Of a stretch of 64,000 nt of DNA, positions 39,968-48,414 are shown one piece after another. Every line of letters starts with the position of its first letter. The stretch's first letter is position 1. Source of the DNA: Bacteroidales bacterium (GTDB taxonomy: Bacteria; Bacteroidota; Bacteroidia; Bacteroidales; UBA3663); NCBI GenBank assembly GCA_017561935.1, contig JAFZBE010000048.1:1-64000 (forward strand). Reading direction: 5' to 3'. The translations under genes were made by a program, and so were the position numbers. The notes under the pieces were generated by a model, which saw nothing but the letters and a program-made list of their open reading frames with translations, ran no database searches and had not been told where the DNA came from.

Positions 39968-40573
39968 ATGGACATCAGGAAGGCAGAATACGTGATCAGC
40001 AACACCGATTGGCGCAAGTGCCCCGACACCCGATTGCCGGAGTATGCCTTCATTGGCCGCTCGAATGTGGGCAAGTCGAGCCTCATCAACATGCTCACCC
40101 AGCACAAGGGTTTGGCAAAGACATCGTCGAAGCCCGGCAAGACGCTGCTCATCAACCACTTCATCATCAACGACGAGTGGTACATCGTGGATCTGCCGGG
40201 GTATGGATATGCCCGAATCGGCAAAACAGGCCTCGAAAAGCTTAACCGACTCATCAACGGCTACATCTTGGGCCGCAAGCAGCTCACCTGCCTCATGCTA
40301 CTCATCGACAGTCGCCACGAGCCGCAGAAAATCGATTTGGAGTTCATGGAGATGCTTGCCGAGAACGGCATTCCTTTCGCTATCGTCTTCACCAAAATCG
40401 ACAAGTTGAGCCAGCGCCAGTGGGCCAAGAACTTCAAGGCATACAAGGAACGGCTGATGCAGGACTGGGAGGAACTGCCCCCCATCTTCGCCACAAGTGC
40501 CGAGAAGGGAACGGGAAGAGACGAGGTGCTTGATTACATTGAAAATGTAAACAAGACAATTAACAATGAATAA
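39968..40573 (+). CDS. engB: Ribosome biogenesis GTPase (YihA/YsxC/EngB)
   Basis: 201 residues. GTPase motifs: G1 [11 protein letters not shown]3 DLPGYGYA, G4 TKID, with SAEKGTG as G5. EngB acts in large-subunit assembly. The start [11 protein letters not shown] at 39968 is used because the promoter box is inside the longer frame. The last residues VNKTINNE are encoded by the start of a short AATTAACA repeat that continues past the stop. First gene of a + strand unit with DUF4494, yggS, tsaE and DUF4286. Confidence 0.95.
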   Translation: MDIRKAEYVISNTDWRKCPDTRLPEYAFIGRSNVGKSSLINMLTQHKGLAKTSSKPGKTLLINHFIINDEWYIVDLPGYGYARIGKTGLEKLNRLINGYILGRKQLTCLMLLIDSRHEPQKIDLEFMEMLAENGIPFAIVFTKIDKLSQRQWAKNFKAYKERLMQDWEELPPIFATSAEKGTGRDEVLDYIENVNKTINNE

Positions 40574-40591
40574 TTAACAATTAACAATTCC
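40557..40591. repeat. AATTAACA short tandem repeat
   Basis: CAATTAACAATGAATAATTA then ACAATTAACAATTCC: about four 7-bp units (ATTAACA) filling the engB-DUF4494 junction. Confidence 0.7.
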
Positions 40592-40597
40592 AGAAAT

Positions 40598-41041
40598 ATG
40601 GCAATGAACAATTGGTTTGAGTGCAAGGTAAAATACGAGAAGACTCTTGAGACAGGTACACAGAAGAAGGTGACTGAGGCATACCTCGTGGATGCCATGA
40701 CCTTCACCGATGCCGAGGCACGCATCATCGAGGAAATGACACCATTCATCAGCGGAGAGTTCGAAGTGACTGCCGTGAAGAAGGCACGCATCTCGGAGCT
40801 CTTCCAGGACCCCAATGGCGACAAGTGGTATCGCGCCAAGGTGATGTTCATCACCCTCGACGAGAAGTCGGGCCTCGAAAAGAAGTCGGCCAGCACCATG
40901 CTCGTCCAGGCACGTTCATTCGAGGAGGCTGTCAAGAACCTCTGCGACGGCATGAAGGGCACGATGAGCGACTGGGAGATCAACACCATCGCCGAAACCG
41001 CCCTCATGGACGTCTATGGCCTTGTGGTTAAGGAGGAATAA
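40598..41041 (+). CDS. DUF4494 domain-containing protein
   Basis: 147 residues, soluble, no signal. NNWFECKVKYEKTLETG, then EAYLVDAMTFTDAEARIIEE and the C-terminal EETALM-like tail fit DUF4494, a family found in Bacteroidetes and of unknown function. The ATG at 40598 or 40604 could be used. It sits between engB and yggS in a + strand operon of housekeeping genes. Confidence 0.85.
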   Translation: MAMNNWFECKVKYEKTLETGTQKKVTEAYLVDAMTFTDAEARIIEEMTPFISGEFEVTAVKKARISELFQDPNGDKWYRAKVMFITLDEKSGLEKKSASTMLVQARSFEEAVKNLCDGMKGTMSDWEINTIAETALMDVYGLVVKEE

Positions 41042-41042
41042 A

Positions 41043-41078
41043 CTAGAATATCTAGAAGATCTAGAGAATCTAGAATAA
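41043..41078. repeat. Four tandem 9-bp repeats before yggS
   Basis: CTAGAATAT, CTAGAAGAT, CTAGAGAAT and CTAGAATAA, exactly 9 bp each, ending 2 bp before the yggS ATG and occupying the place of a ribosome binding site. Confidence 0.85.
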
Positions 41079-41080
41079 AC

Positions 41081-41788
41081 ATGATCAAAGAAAACCTACA
41101 ATCCATCCGCACCACCCTCCCCCAAGGAGTGACACTGGTGGCTGTCAGCAAGTTCCACCCTGCCGAGGCTGTGCAGGAGGCCTACGACGCTGGGCAACGC
41201 ATCTTTGGCGAGAGCCGCGAAAACGAGTTCAAGGTCAAGGCTGCTACGCTGCCCCAGGACATCGAATGGCACTTCATCGGACACCTGCAGACCAATAAGG
41301 TGAAGTACATCGCCCCACTGGTGAGCCTGATACAGTCGATCGACTCGGAGCGACTGCTCGACGAGGTGGAACGCCAAGCCGTACGTTTCAGCAAGGAGCG
41401 CGAGGCAAGGTTCGGCGATGCTAGCATCGATGTGCTGCTGCAACTCCATGTGGCCCGCGAAGAGACCAAGTCGGGCTTCTCGCCCGACGAGCTCCTGCAG
41501 CTCCTCGACAGCGTGAACATCAAGGAGAGGTGGCCCCATGTGCGTCTGCGCGGCGTGATGGGCATGGCGTCGTTTGTGGACGATGAGAATCTTTGGCGCA
41601 AGGAGTTCCGCGAGATCATTGCCTGCCAACATGCCTTGCTCGATGGACCTTTGAAAGCCCAGGGCATCACGGAGAAGCAGTTCGACATCCTCTCGTTCGG
41701 CATGAGCGACGACTACAAGGTGGCGATCGAGGAAGGTTCGAACATGGTGCGCATCGGCACCTCAATCTTCGGACATCGGGAATATTGA
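41081..41788 (+). CDS. yggS: YggS family pyridoxal-phosphate homeostasis protein
   Basis: 235 residues. VTLVAVSKFHPAEAVQEAYD includes the PLP-binding lysine (Lys24 region); FGESRENEFKVKA, WHFIGHLQTNKVKYI and GTSIFGHREY are family hallmarks. It is a single-domain alanine-racemase-barrel protein that controls free PLP. Normal length. Confidence 0.95.
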   Translation: MIKENLQSIRTTLPQGVTLVAVSKFHPAEAVQEAYDAGQRIFGESRENEFKVKAATLPQDIEWHFIGHLQTNKVKYIAPLVSLIQSIDSERLLDEVERQAVRFSKEREARFGDASIDVLLQLHVAREETKSGFSPDELLQLLDSVNIKERWPHVRLRGVMGMASFVDDENLWRKEFREIIACQHALLDGPLKAQGITEKQFDILSFGMSDDYKVAIEEGSNMVRIGTSIFGHREY

Positions 41789-41800
41789 TACTATATAGAT

Positions 41801-42217
41801 ATGACATTAATCGTACCAAATCTTGAGGCACTGCCTCAGGCTGCACACGACTTCGTGGCTGCCATGGACGACCGCACCGTCTTTGCCTTCCATGGCGAGA
41901 TGGGCGCAGGAAAGACCACCTTCATCAAGGCGCTGTGCCTGGTGCTTGGCGTGGAGGACGAGGTGAACTCCCCCACTTTCGCCATCGTCAATGAATACCG
42001 TTCGGCCACCACGGCCGAGCTCATCTATCACTTCGATTGCTACCGATTGAAGAAAATCGAAGAGGCGCTCGACCTGGGCTTCGAGGACTACATGGAATCG
42101 TCGGCCCTCTGCTTCATCGAATGGCCCGAGATCGTCGAAGAACTCCTTCCTGGCGACACCGTGCATGTGAATATCACCGTGGGTGAGGACGGCAGCCGCA
42201 CAATCACATGGGAATAA
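41801..42217 (+). CDS. tsaE: tRNA threonylcarbamoyladenosine biosynthesis ATPase TsaE
   Basis: 138 residues. P loop [13 protein letters not shown], then [19 protein letters not shown] and [13 protein letters not shown], all typical of TsaE. It partners TsaB and TsaD in t6A37 tRNA modification. 12 bp after yggS. Confidence 0.95.
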   Translation: MTLIVPNLEALPQAAHDFVAAMDDRTVFAFHGEMGAGKTTFIKALCLVLGVEDEVNSPTFAIVNEYRSATTAELIYHFDCYRLKKIEEALDLGFEDYMESSALCFIEWPEIVEELLPGDTVHVNITVGEDGSRTITWE

Positions 42218-42250
42218 GGCATATTTGACAACGTCCTCTAAGGTTTAGCT

Positions 42251-42577
42251 ATGCTGATCTACAACACGACCTTCCACGTCGATGGCGAGCAGCACGTCGG
42301 TGCGTTCCTTACCTACATGCGAGACGTCTATCTGCCTGCTGCTATGAGCAACGACTACCTTCGCAATCCGCGTTTCGTCAGGTTGCTTACCGACGTGGGT
42401 GAAGGCCTGTTCGGCTATGCGCTGATGTGCGAGGTCGAGGATGTGCAGACACTAAAGAAGTGGAAGCTCGAAACAGGGCACACCCTGGAATCGAACTTCC
42501 ACCAGCGATTTGGCGAAAAAATATTGATGTTTTCGACCTCGATGAAGGATGTCACGGAGAAGGTTGTTGTTGGTTAA
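42251..42577 (+). CDS. DUF4286 family protein
   Basis: 108 residues, ferredoxin-like size. MLIYNTTFHVDGEQHVGAFL, WLK-type mid-region (LKKWKLETGHTLE) and FGEKILMFSTSMKDV match DUF4286, a Bacteroidetes family of unknown function. The stop codon is the TAA of GGTTAAGAGG, the first decamer of the element that follows. Confidence 0.85.
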   Translation: MLIYNTTFHVDGEQHVGAFLTYMRDVYLPAAMSNDYLRNPRFVRLLTDVGEGLFGYALMCEVEDVQTLKKWKLETGHTLESNFHQRFGEKILMFSTSMKDVTEKVVVG

Positions 42578-42694
42578 GAGGTGTTTGGAGCTCGCTTTGC
42601 TCTCAGTTAAGAAGGGTTAAGAAAGGTTGTATGCCCATAACCCCCTCTTAACCTCTTAACCCTTTTTTACCCCTCTTAACCCCTCTTAACCTTC
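42573..42694 (+). repeat. Decamer hairpin element, copy B
   Basis: Begins at the DUF4286 stop: GGTTAAGAGG, GGAGCTCGCTTTGCTCTCAG, GTTAAGAAGG repeats, apex GGTTGTATGCCCATAACC (42625-42642), then CCTCTTAACC repeats up to the stop of the convergent cyclophilin gene at 42695. Same unit and same orientation relative to the upstream gene as copy A, in which the GAGCTCGCTTTGCTC part is coding. Confidence 0.88.
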
Positions 42695-43408
42695 TCAGGG
42701 CCTTTCCTTCGACACCCAAGCTTTCTTGATACGAATATCCTTCAACGGGCGGTCCAGACTATCGGTCTTGGCCGCCTGTATTTGTCCTACCACATCGAGA
42801 CCCTTGATGACTTCGCCAAACACCGTGTATTCGTTGTCGAGATGCGGTGTGCCACCATCGATTTCGTAGGCATCGATCACCTCCTGAGGGAAGGTGAAAT
42901 GGCGGGTCGAGTCCTCACGCTCCAACACCTTCTCCTGCTCGGCCTGCATCTCGCGCGGTCCGAAGTATTTGCCCCAGACGATGTAGAACTCGTAGGGCGA
43001 ACTCTTGCGTTCGGGGTTGATGTGGTCGCCCTGTCGGGCAGCAGCCAGGGCGCCTCGACGATGAAACAACTGCGGGAAACGTATCTCAGCAGGGAGTCGG
43101 TAAGGATCGTCGCCACGTGCATTCTTGAACTCCTGTGCTGCAACGTCTCGACTAGTGGAGTCACCGCACTGGATCATGAACGAGGCAATGATGCGATGGA
43201 AGAGCAAGCCGTCGTAGTAGCCGCGACGCACTTGTGCAAGGAAATTGTCGCGATGGATGGGCGTCTCGTTATAGAGCGCCAGCACAATCTTGCCCTGCGT
43301 GGTCTGCATGGTCACTTCGGCACGGTTGTCGATGCCCTCATTCCTCTTTTCTGCCATGCTTGCCTGCATCATTGCAAACAAGGCAAGCAATAAAATTACC
43401 TTCTTCAT
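42695..43408 (-). CDS. Secreted cyclophilin-type peptidyl-prolyl isomerase
   Basis: 237 residues with a signal peptide (MKKVILLLALFAMMQASMAE). FHRIIASFMIQCGD is the cyclophilin active-site strand, followed by LAAARQGDHINP and YTVFGEVIKGLDVVGQI. Insertions relative to minimal cyclophilins (about 115-185) are typical of Bacteroidetes envelope forms. Probably assists folding of exported proteins. Single gene with a full promoter match. Confidence 0.92.
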   Translation of the reverse strand: MKKVILLLALFAMMQASMAEKRNEGIDNRAEVTMQTTQGKIVLALYNETPIHRDNFLAQVRRGYYDGLLFHRIIASFMIQCGDSTSRDVAAQEFKNARGDDPYRLPAEIRFPQLFHRRGALAAARQGDHINPERKSSPYEFYIVWGKYFGPREMQAEQEKVLEREDSTRHFTFPQEVIDAYEIDGGTPHLDNEYTVFGEVIKGLDVVGQIQAAKTDSLDRPLKDIRIKKAWVSKERP

Positions 43409-43445
43409 TTCTGTCTTCGTATTCGTTCGCTTCGAAAAAACGCCG

Positions 43446-43477
43446 CAAAGTTAACGATTATTATCTATTTTTCCAAA
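43446..43477 (-). promoter_or_regulatory. Promoter of the cyclophilin gene
   Basis: Minus-strand TAACTTTG at 43446-43453 and TTTG at 43474-43477, 20-bp spacer. Confidence 0.82.
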
Positions 43478-43573
43478 TTTTTGGCATTTTTTATGCACAC
43501 TATATGGCTATATGTGCATTTTTGGACATAGATAATGCCCAACTCGCGCCATATTGTGCAGAATTATCCATTT

Positions 43574-43608
43574 TTTGTTGGTCAATTTACAGAAAAGCTA
43601 TACCTTTG
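43574..43608 (+). promoter_or_regulatory. Promoter of the FadL-type gene
   Basis: TACCTTTG at 43601-43608; TTTG at 43574-43577 (23-bp spacer) with a nearer TTG 20 bp upstream. The ATG follows 75 bp after the box. Confidence 0.75.
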
Positions 43609-43683
43609 CAGCGGTTTTCAGAATGTTTGGGACTAAAATCCCCACTACTCAAGACCAAAAAAACCCAAAACTACTATATTAAT

Positions 43684-45129
43684 ATGAACAAGAAAATCTT
43701 TTCGGCGTTGATTGCCTTGATTCCAAGCGTCACGCTTTTTGCAGGTGGTTTGACCACCAACACCAATCAGAATGCAGCCTACCTCCGTATGATGAGCCAG
43801 GAGGCCATCATCGACATCACCGGCCTTTACATGAATCCTGCCGGCACTGCATTCCTCACCCCCGGCTATCACTTCAGCCTCAATATCCAGAATGCAAAGC
43901 AGAACCGCGACATCGAAACCACATTCCCGCTGATGCAGTACAATCGCTTCGATGCAAGTGCGACACGCGAGTTCCACGGCGAGGCCAATGCCCCCGTCAT
44001 TCCAAGCTTCCAGTTCTCCTATAACTGGGAAAAATGGAGCATCAATGCCAACTTCGCCATCGGTGGTGGCGGCGGCAAGGCCGAGTTTGACACCGGTCTG
44101 GGCACCTTCGAGAGCATGTATGCTGCCAAGATCTACAGCGAGGTAGTCACCAGCCTCACCAAGAATATCGCCCCGGCCCTCATCGCACAAGGCATGGATC
44201 AGGCCGCAGCAGTTACTCAGGCACAGACGATGGCCCAGAGCGCTTATCAGGGCTACAGCCTCAACTCCTACCTCAAGGGTCGCCAGTACCACTTCTGCCT
44301 CACTTTGGGTAGCACCTACAAGGCAATGGACAATCTCTCCCTCTTCCTCGGTGCACGTGCCATCTATGCCACCAACAACTACAATGGTTGGGTGGAGGAC
44401 ATCCACGCCGTCTATGTCAACCCCTTGACACAGCAGCCTGTTGACCAGGTGGTGAACAGCGAGCTTTCGCTCAATGCCGACCAGACAGGTTGGGGCTTCA
44501 CACCCGTCCTCGGCGTCGATTGGCGCATCAACGAGCATTGGAACGTGGCTGCCAAGTACGAGTTCAAGACACGTCTGCGCGTCGAGAACAAATCTGAGAT
44601 GAACGAATTCACCAAGGAAATGGCCGCAACCAACGCAACCCTCGGCCAGTTCAAGGACGGTTCGACGATAGCAACCGACGTTCCTTCGCTCCTCACCGTT
44701 GGTGTTGAATACCGCCCCATCGATGCCATCCGTCTGCGTGCCGGCTATCACTGGTATGGCGACAAGCAGGCAACCGTCTATGGCAACAAGCAGGATCTCA
44801 TCGACGACGACACCTGGGAGTTCACCGCAGGTGCTGAGTGGGAGATCAACAAGTGGGTGACCATCAGTGGTGGCTACGTTCGCACACAGTATGGTTTGAG
44901 CGACGCCTACATGAACGACCTTTCGTTCGTCACCAGTTCAAACAACATGGGCTTTGGCGCACGTGTTCGCCTCACCGGCAACCTCAACCTCGACCTCGGC
45001 TACATGAAGACATTCTACGAGGAGCGCACTGTTGAGACACAGAACTACCTCTCCCCCGGTTTGACCAAGACTGACACCTACACCCGCACCAACCGCGTGC
45101 TTGGCATCGGCATCAACTTCGAGTTCTAA
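43684..45129 (+). CDS. FadL/OmpP1 family outer-membrane protein
   Basis: 481 residues with a signal peptide (MNKKIFSALIALIPSVTLFA, then GG). YMNPAGTAFL near residue 50 is the NPAG motif of the FadL/TodX family, and repeated amphipathic strands end in the C-terminal aromatic INFEF of an outer-membrane barrel. It probably imports hydrophobic compounds such as fatty acids. The start at 43684 follows from the promoter and signal; an in-frame extension to 43234 runs antisense to the cyclophilin gene. A terminator follows. Confidence 0.9.
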   Translation: MNKKIFSALIALIPSVTLFAGGLTTNTNQNAAYLRMMSQEAIIDITGLYMNPAGTAFLTPGYHFSLNIQNAKQNRDIETTFPLMQYNRFDASATREFHGEANAPVIPSFQFSYNWEKWSINANFAIGGGGGKAEFDTGLGTFESMYAAKIYSEVVTSLTKNIAPALIAQGMDQAAAVTQAQTMAQSAYQGYSLNSYLKGRQYHFCLTLGSTYKAMDNLSLFLGARAIYATNNYNGWVEDIHAVYVNPLTQQPVDQVVNSELSLNADQTGWGFTPVLGVDWRINEHWNVAAKYEFKTRLRVENKSEMNEFTKEMAATNATLGQFKDGSTIATDVPSLLTVGVEYRPIDAIRLRAGYHWYGDKQATVYGNKQDLIDDDTWEFTAGAEWEINKWVTISGGYVRTQYGLSDAYMNDLSFVTSSNNMGFGARVRLTGNLNLDLGYMKTFYEERTVETQNYLSPGLTKTDTYTRTNRVLGIGINFEF

Positions 45130-45166
45130 TCATTCGCCCTAAACTACTACATCACATACATTCACA

Positions 45167-45210
45167 GCAATGCCTTCCCCATTTCGGAGAAGGCATTGCC
45201 ATTTTTATTT
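45167..45210 (+). terminator. Terminator of the FadL-type gene
   Basis: GCAATGCCTTC at 45167-45177 pairs with GAAGGCATTGC at 45189-45199, followed by CATTTTTATTT. Strong intrinsic terminator. Confidence 0.92.
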
Positions 45211-45227
45211 ATTTCGCACCCTAAACC

Positions 45228-45656
45228 TCAGCTCCGCTTATTGGCGAGCAGTCGGACATAACCTAAGCAAAGCACCCAAGCGATCACCACACCCACAATG
45301 TCGGCCACCCAATCGATCCAGTCGCCCGAACGCAAACCATTGGTGCAATACTTTTGTCCTAATTCCACCAGGCCACCCAGAAGCGAAGGCAGATAGAGCG
45401 CACCGATGCGAAGTCGTCGTGGACGAAGTTCTCCCACACGCAAGCCATGAGGGATGGGCGAAAAACGAAGACCATGCAAACGCAGATGGTCAAGCCAGAT
45501 GGCTCCCGCCTGCCCGAAATACATCACGATGTGTGTCCACTTATCAATAAACGCCACATTGCTAAGCGGCGTCTCAGGCACCGGCATGAAAGATAGTATC
45601 ATCACAATGGCAAAGATAAACCATGTGAATGGATAATGCTTGATGTAATGGGACAT
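45228..45656 (-). CDS. VanZ-like family protein
   Basis: 142 residues, about four hydrophobic segments: FTWFIFAIVMILSFMPVPET, then the conserved DKWTHIVMYFGQAGAIW, and the C-terminal SGDWIDWVADIVGVVIAWVL. These fit VanZ-like membrane proteins of unknown exact role. The middle (GLRFSPIPHGLRVGELRPRR) is more basic than usual. The ATG immediately follows the right arm of decamer element C. Convergent with the FadL-type gene. Confidence 0.82.
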   Translation of the reverse strand: MSHYIKHYPFTWFIFAIVMILSFMPVPETPLSNVAFIDKWTHIVMYFGQAGAIWLDHLRLHGLRFSPIPHGLRVGELRPRRLRIGALYLPSLLGGLVELGQKYCTNGLRSGDWIDWVADIVGVVIAWVLCLGYVRLLANKRS

Positions 45657-45793
45657 AGAGAGGAGTTTGAGGGGTTAAAGGGGGTTGAAGGGTTTGAGGG
45701 GTTCAAGGGGTTTGAAGGGTTCGAGAAGTTCGAGAGGGTTATGGGCATACAACCCTTCAAACCTTTCAAACTCCTCAAACCCCTCAAACCCTA
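45657..45793 (-). repeat. Decamer hairpin element, copy C
   Basis: Fills exactly the space from the esterase stop codon (TAG of TAGGGTTTGAGG) to the VanZ ATG. Left arm: GGGGTTTGAG-type decamers; apex GGTTGTATGCCCATAACC at 45737-45754; right arm: CTCGAACTTC, CCCTTCAAAC and CCCCTCAAAC. The arms use TTTGA/TCAAA instead of the TTAAG/CTTAA of copies A and B yet are still complementary. Confidence 0.88.
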
Positions 45794-46693
45794 ATTAATT
45801 GTAATCTGCTTATCCTTATTCTCAAACGGACTGGGATGCTTCTGGGATAGTTGTCCGATGAAGCCATATCTGCGCCTAACGGGTCGCCACTTGTCAGTGG
45901 TCGAATGCAGGAAGAGCCAGTCATAGACGCTCTTGAAATAGAAATAATGCGACAACATGCTGTGATTCTGTCCAGGCAACAGTCGATAAATGAGGCGTGT
46001 GGTATCGCCCACAGCCCTCATCTGATCAACCACGCGCTGCGAAGCCTCCCACGGCACCGAATGGTCGTTGGTGCCATGAAGGATGCAGAGGGGCACTTTC
46101 AGCAGATTCTTGTGATTCGTCTTGGGTGTATCGCCACCACACAATGCCAAGGCTGCTGCCACACGATTGGGCGAATCGGCTACATAGTCGATTGTGCCAA
46201 AGCCACCCATGCTCATACCGAGCACGTAGATGCGTGTCGAGTCGATGGCATAACGTTCCAAGGCCCAATCCACCAACCTGTTGATCCTATCGGGTTGCCA
46301 TCCTCCTGTCGGATGCTGGGGAGCAAGGACATAGGCATCGAGATTCAACCCTTTCGAAAGGGCATCGAGTGTGCCATAGCGGCGCACTTGCGACAAGTTG
46401 GTGCCACGAAGGCTTGCACCATGCAGAAATATCACCAATGGCTTGCGAACCATAGCTTCCAACAGGTCACCCTCCTCACCTCTGATGCTATCGATGACGA
46501 TAGGAGGCACCACCGCACTATCGGGTGGAGCTATCACTGGAGGAACATAGAACCAAAAGTTATAGGCATCTTTCACCGTGCCGCGATGCGCTATCATACG
46601 CTGTGCCGACAATGATCCAAACATCATCGATGTCACAAAAACGAATAGGGTCAGGCTACGCAACCAGCCTGACCATTCCAATATTTTATTCAT
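45791..46693 (-). CDS. Secreted alpha/beta hydrolase (esterase)
   Basis: 300 residues with a signal-like N-terminus (LRSLTLFVFVTSMMFGSLSA, then Q). LVIFLHGASLRGTN gives the oxyanion region; GMSMGGFGTID holds the nucleophile serine; HGTNDHSVP has the Asp and GQNHSM the His. The order matches feruloyl-esterase-like and phospholipase/carboxylesterase-type hydrolases. Substrate unknown. Single gene with a full promoter match, followed by decamer element C. Confidence 0.82.
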   Translation of the reverse strand: MNKILEWSGWLRSLTLFVFVTSMMFGSLSAQRMIAHRGTVKDAYNFWFYVPPVIAPPDSAVVPPIVIDSIRGEEGDLLEAMVRKPLVIFLHGASLRGTNLSQVRRYGTLDALSKGLNLDAYVLAPQHPTGGWQPDRINRLVDWALERYAIDSTRIYVLGMSMGGFGTIDYVADSPNRVAAALALCGGDTPKTNHKNLLKVPLCILHGTNDHSVPWEASQRVVDQMRAVGDTTRLIYRLLPGQNHSMLSHYFYFKSVYDWLFLHSTTDKWRPVRRRYGFIGQLSQKHPSPFENKDKQITIN

Positions 46694-46723
46694 TTAACTG
46701 GTTTATTTTCAAATTTAGCGGCG

Positions 46724-46755
46724 CAAATTTAGCGAAAAAATCCGAAATGACCAAA
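46724..46755 (-). promoter_or_regulatory. Promoter of the esterase gene
   Basis: Minus-strand TAAATTTG at 46724-46731 and TTTG at 46752-46755, 20-bp spacer. Confidence 0.8.
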
Positions 46756-46770
46756 TTTATTCTATAAAAA

Positions 46771-46802
46771 TTTGGATAATTGGCTGATAATGGCTATCTT
46801 TG
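46771..46802 (+). promoter_or_regulatory. Promoter of the polysaccharide deacetylase gene
   Basis: TTTG at 46771-46774 and TATCTTTG at 46795-46802, 20-bp spacer. Divergent from the esterase promoter, with -33 boxes only 15 bp apart. Confidence 0.88.
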
Positions 46803-46834
46803 CGCACACAATAACCAATGGACTTGACAGAATC

Positions 46835-47632
46835 ATGAGCAAAAAGATAATGCTGAGCTTCGACACCGAGGAGTATGACGTCCCCCGCGAACATGGTGTA
46901 GAAATCACGATGAACGAATCGATGAAGGTGTCGGGATATGGCACAACAAGGATACTCGACTGCCTGAAGGAATGTGGAGTAAAGGCTACTTTCTTTTGCA
47001 CCACCAACTTCGCCACCAATGCACCCGACATCATCCGGCGCATCATCGACGAAGGTCATGAGGTGGCCTCACATGGTTGTGACCACTTCCAACCCAAGCC
47101 CGAGCACGTCATCCTTTCGAAGCAGATGCTCGAAGCCGATTTCGGCATTCAGATCAAGGGCTATCGTCAGCCCCGCATGTTCCCAGTCGATCTGCAGGAA
47201 CTGAAGCGACAGGGCTACGTCTATAACGCTTCGCTTAATCCAGCCTTTATCCCGGGACGCTATATGCACCTCAACACCCCTCGAACCAGCTTCATGGAGG
47301 AAGGGTTGCTGCAGATTCCCGCCTCGGTATCTCCCTGGCTGCGCATCCCGATGTTCTGGCTTGCGCTCCACAACTTCCCACTGTGGCTCTATAAGAAGCT
47401 ACTCCATCGCATCGTCTCCCACGACGACTACTTCAACACCTACTTCCATCCCTGGGAGTTCTATCCACTCGGCGAACATCCCGAATACAAAATGCCCTAC
47501 ATCATTCGTCACAATGCAGGGCAAAGTATGTACGAACGCCTCAAGTCGGTCATCCTCGACTGCAAATCTCGAGGCTACGAGTTCATCACTTATTGCGAAT
47601 TTTCCGAAGAAAAGATCCAACAGCGAAGTTAG
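46835..47632 (+). CDS. Polysaccharide deacetylase family protein
   Basis: 265 residues, no signal peptide. LSFDTEEYD (catalytic Asp region), VKATFFCTTNFA, HEVASHGCDHF (metal-binding histidines) and YFHPWEF are the NodB-type deacetylase motifs, closest to the branch found in exopolysaccharide loci. Probably de-N-acetylates a glycan or lipid-linked sugar. The start at 46835 is used because the promoter lies inside the longer frame. Its last 4 bp overlap the convergent putative anti-sigma gene. Confidence 0.87.
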   Translation: MSKKIMLSFDTEEYDVPREHGVEITMNESMKVSGYGTTRILDCLKECGVKATFFCTTNFATNAPDIIRRIIDEGHEVASHGCDHFQPKPEHVILSKQMLEADFGIQIKGYRQPRMFPVDLQELKRQGYVYNASLNPAFIPGRYMHLNTPRTSFMEEGLLQIPASVSPWLRIPMFWLALHNFPLWLYKKLLHRIVSHDDYFNTYFHPWEFYPLGEHPEYKMPYIIRHNAGQSMYERLKSVILDCKSRGYEFITYCEFSEEKIQQRS

Positions 47633-48402
47633 AGATTGTCCTCCGACAGGGAATCCTTTTGCGACGTCAGGAAAGAATTGTCATTTATCTGCATAAGGTC
47701 ATCGAGGATTTGCATCTCGGCATCCTTATCTCCTATCTTATTGTATCCTTGTGCTAACGTGAGGGCGATGTCGCTGAAGAACGATTCGTAAAGCGTGTCG
47801 CCCGCATTTTTTGCCTCATTGTAGATGGCCTGCAACCTTTGGGTAGTCGCTTCGAGGTCCAGTCCCATCTCTACCTTGCCGCGCAGTAAGGCCAGTTCCT
47901 CCAGCTTGTTATGCTGGCCACGAACCACTTCTTTGGGCAGCTGCTTCACCTGCATCGGAGCTGCAGAAGGCTTGGGAGCAAATAGTCCGGATGCGAAATT
48001 GTTGATCCGCTGCGACTCTGCACTCCAGATGAATCGTCCCACGAGGACCACACAGCAGAGAATGGCAGCTGCTGCCACCCAAGGCATGATGCGACGCACG
48101 AAGGGCTTCCTCTCCTTCATCATTTCCTTGGCCTTACCTTGTACAATCTTTTCGATCGTCTTTCGGTCCAACGTCTGCATGGCATCCACCACGCGCTGTT
48201 GGCGCTCCTCTCCCACTATCTGCATCTGCTTGATGAGACGAGCCATAGTGATAGCGCGTTCACGCAGCTTGGGATTATCCTTCATTTCTGCACGAAAAGC
48301 ATCGGCCTCGGCCTCTGACATCCGGCTACGCAGAAACAGGGCGATGCGTTCGTCCATCTCAGCTTGCGGGCTGGTCTCATTCATGTTGCCATCTTTCTTC
48401 AT
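47629..48402 (-). CDS. Putative membrane anti-sigma factor
   Basis: 257 residues. Cytoplasmic N-terminal region (1-110, helical, MDERIALFLRSRMSEAEADA as in anti-sigma zinc-less domains), one transmembrane helix (MPWVAAAAILCCVVLVGRFI, about 106-125), and an extracytoplasmic C-terminus with helical repeats resembling TPR (LEATTQRLQAIYNEAKNAGD). It directly follows the ECF sigma gene by 12 bp. The arrangement suggests it holds the sigma factor; direct motif evidence for that is weak. Confidence 0.65.
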   Translation of the reverse strand: MKKDGNMNETSPQAEMDERIALFLRSRMSEAEADAFRAEMKDNPKLRERAITMARLIKQMQIVGEERQQRVVDAMQTLDRKTIEKIVQGKAKEMMKERKPFVRRIMPWVAAAAILCCVVLVGRFIWSAESQRINNFASGLFAPKPSAAPMQVKQLPKEVVRGQHNKLEELALLRGKVEMGLDLEATTQRLQAIYNEAKNAGDTLYESFFSDIALTLAQGYNKIGDKDAEMQILDDLMQINDNSFLTSQKDSLSEDNL

Positions 48403-48414
48403 TTTCGTGTAGAA

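Noticed and set aside
43234..43683. N-terminal extension of the FadL-type protein
   Set aside because: Runs antisense to the cyclophilin gene and past a promoter; the signal peptide starts at 43684.
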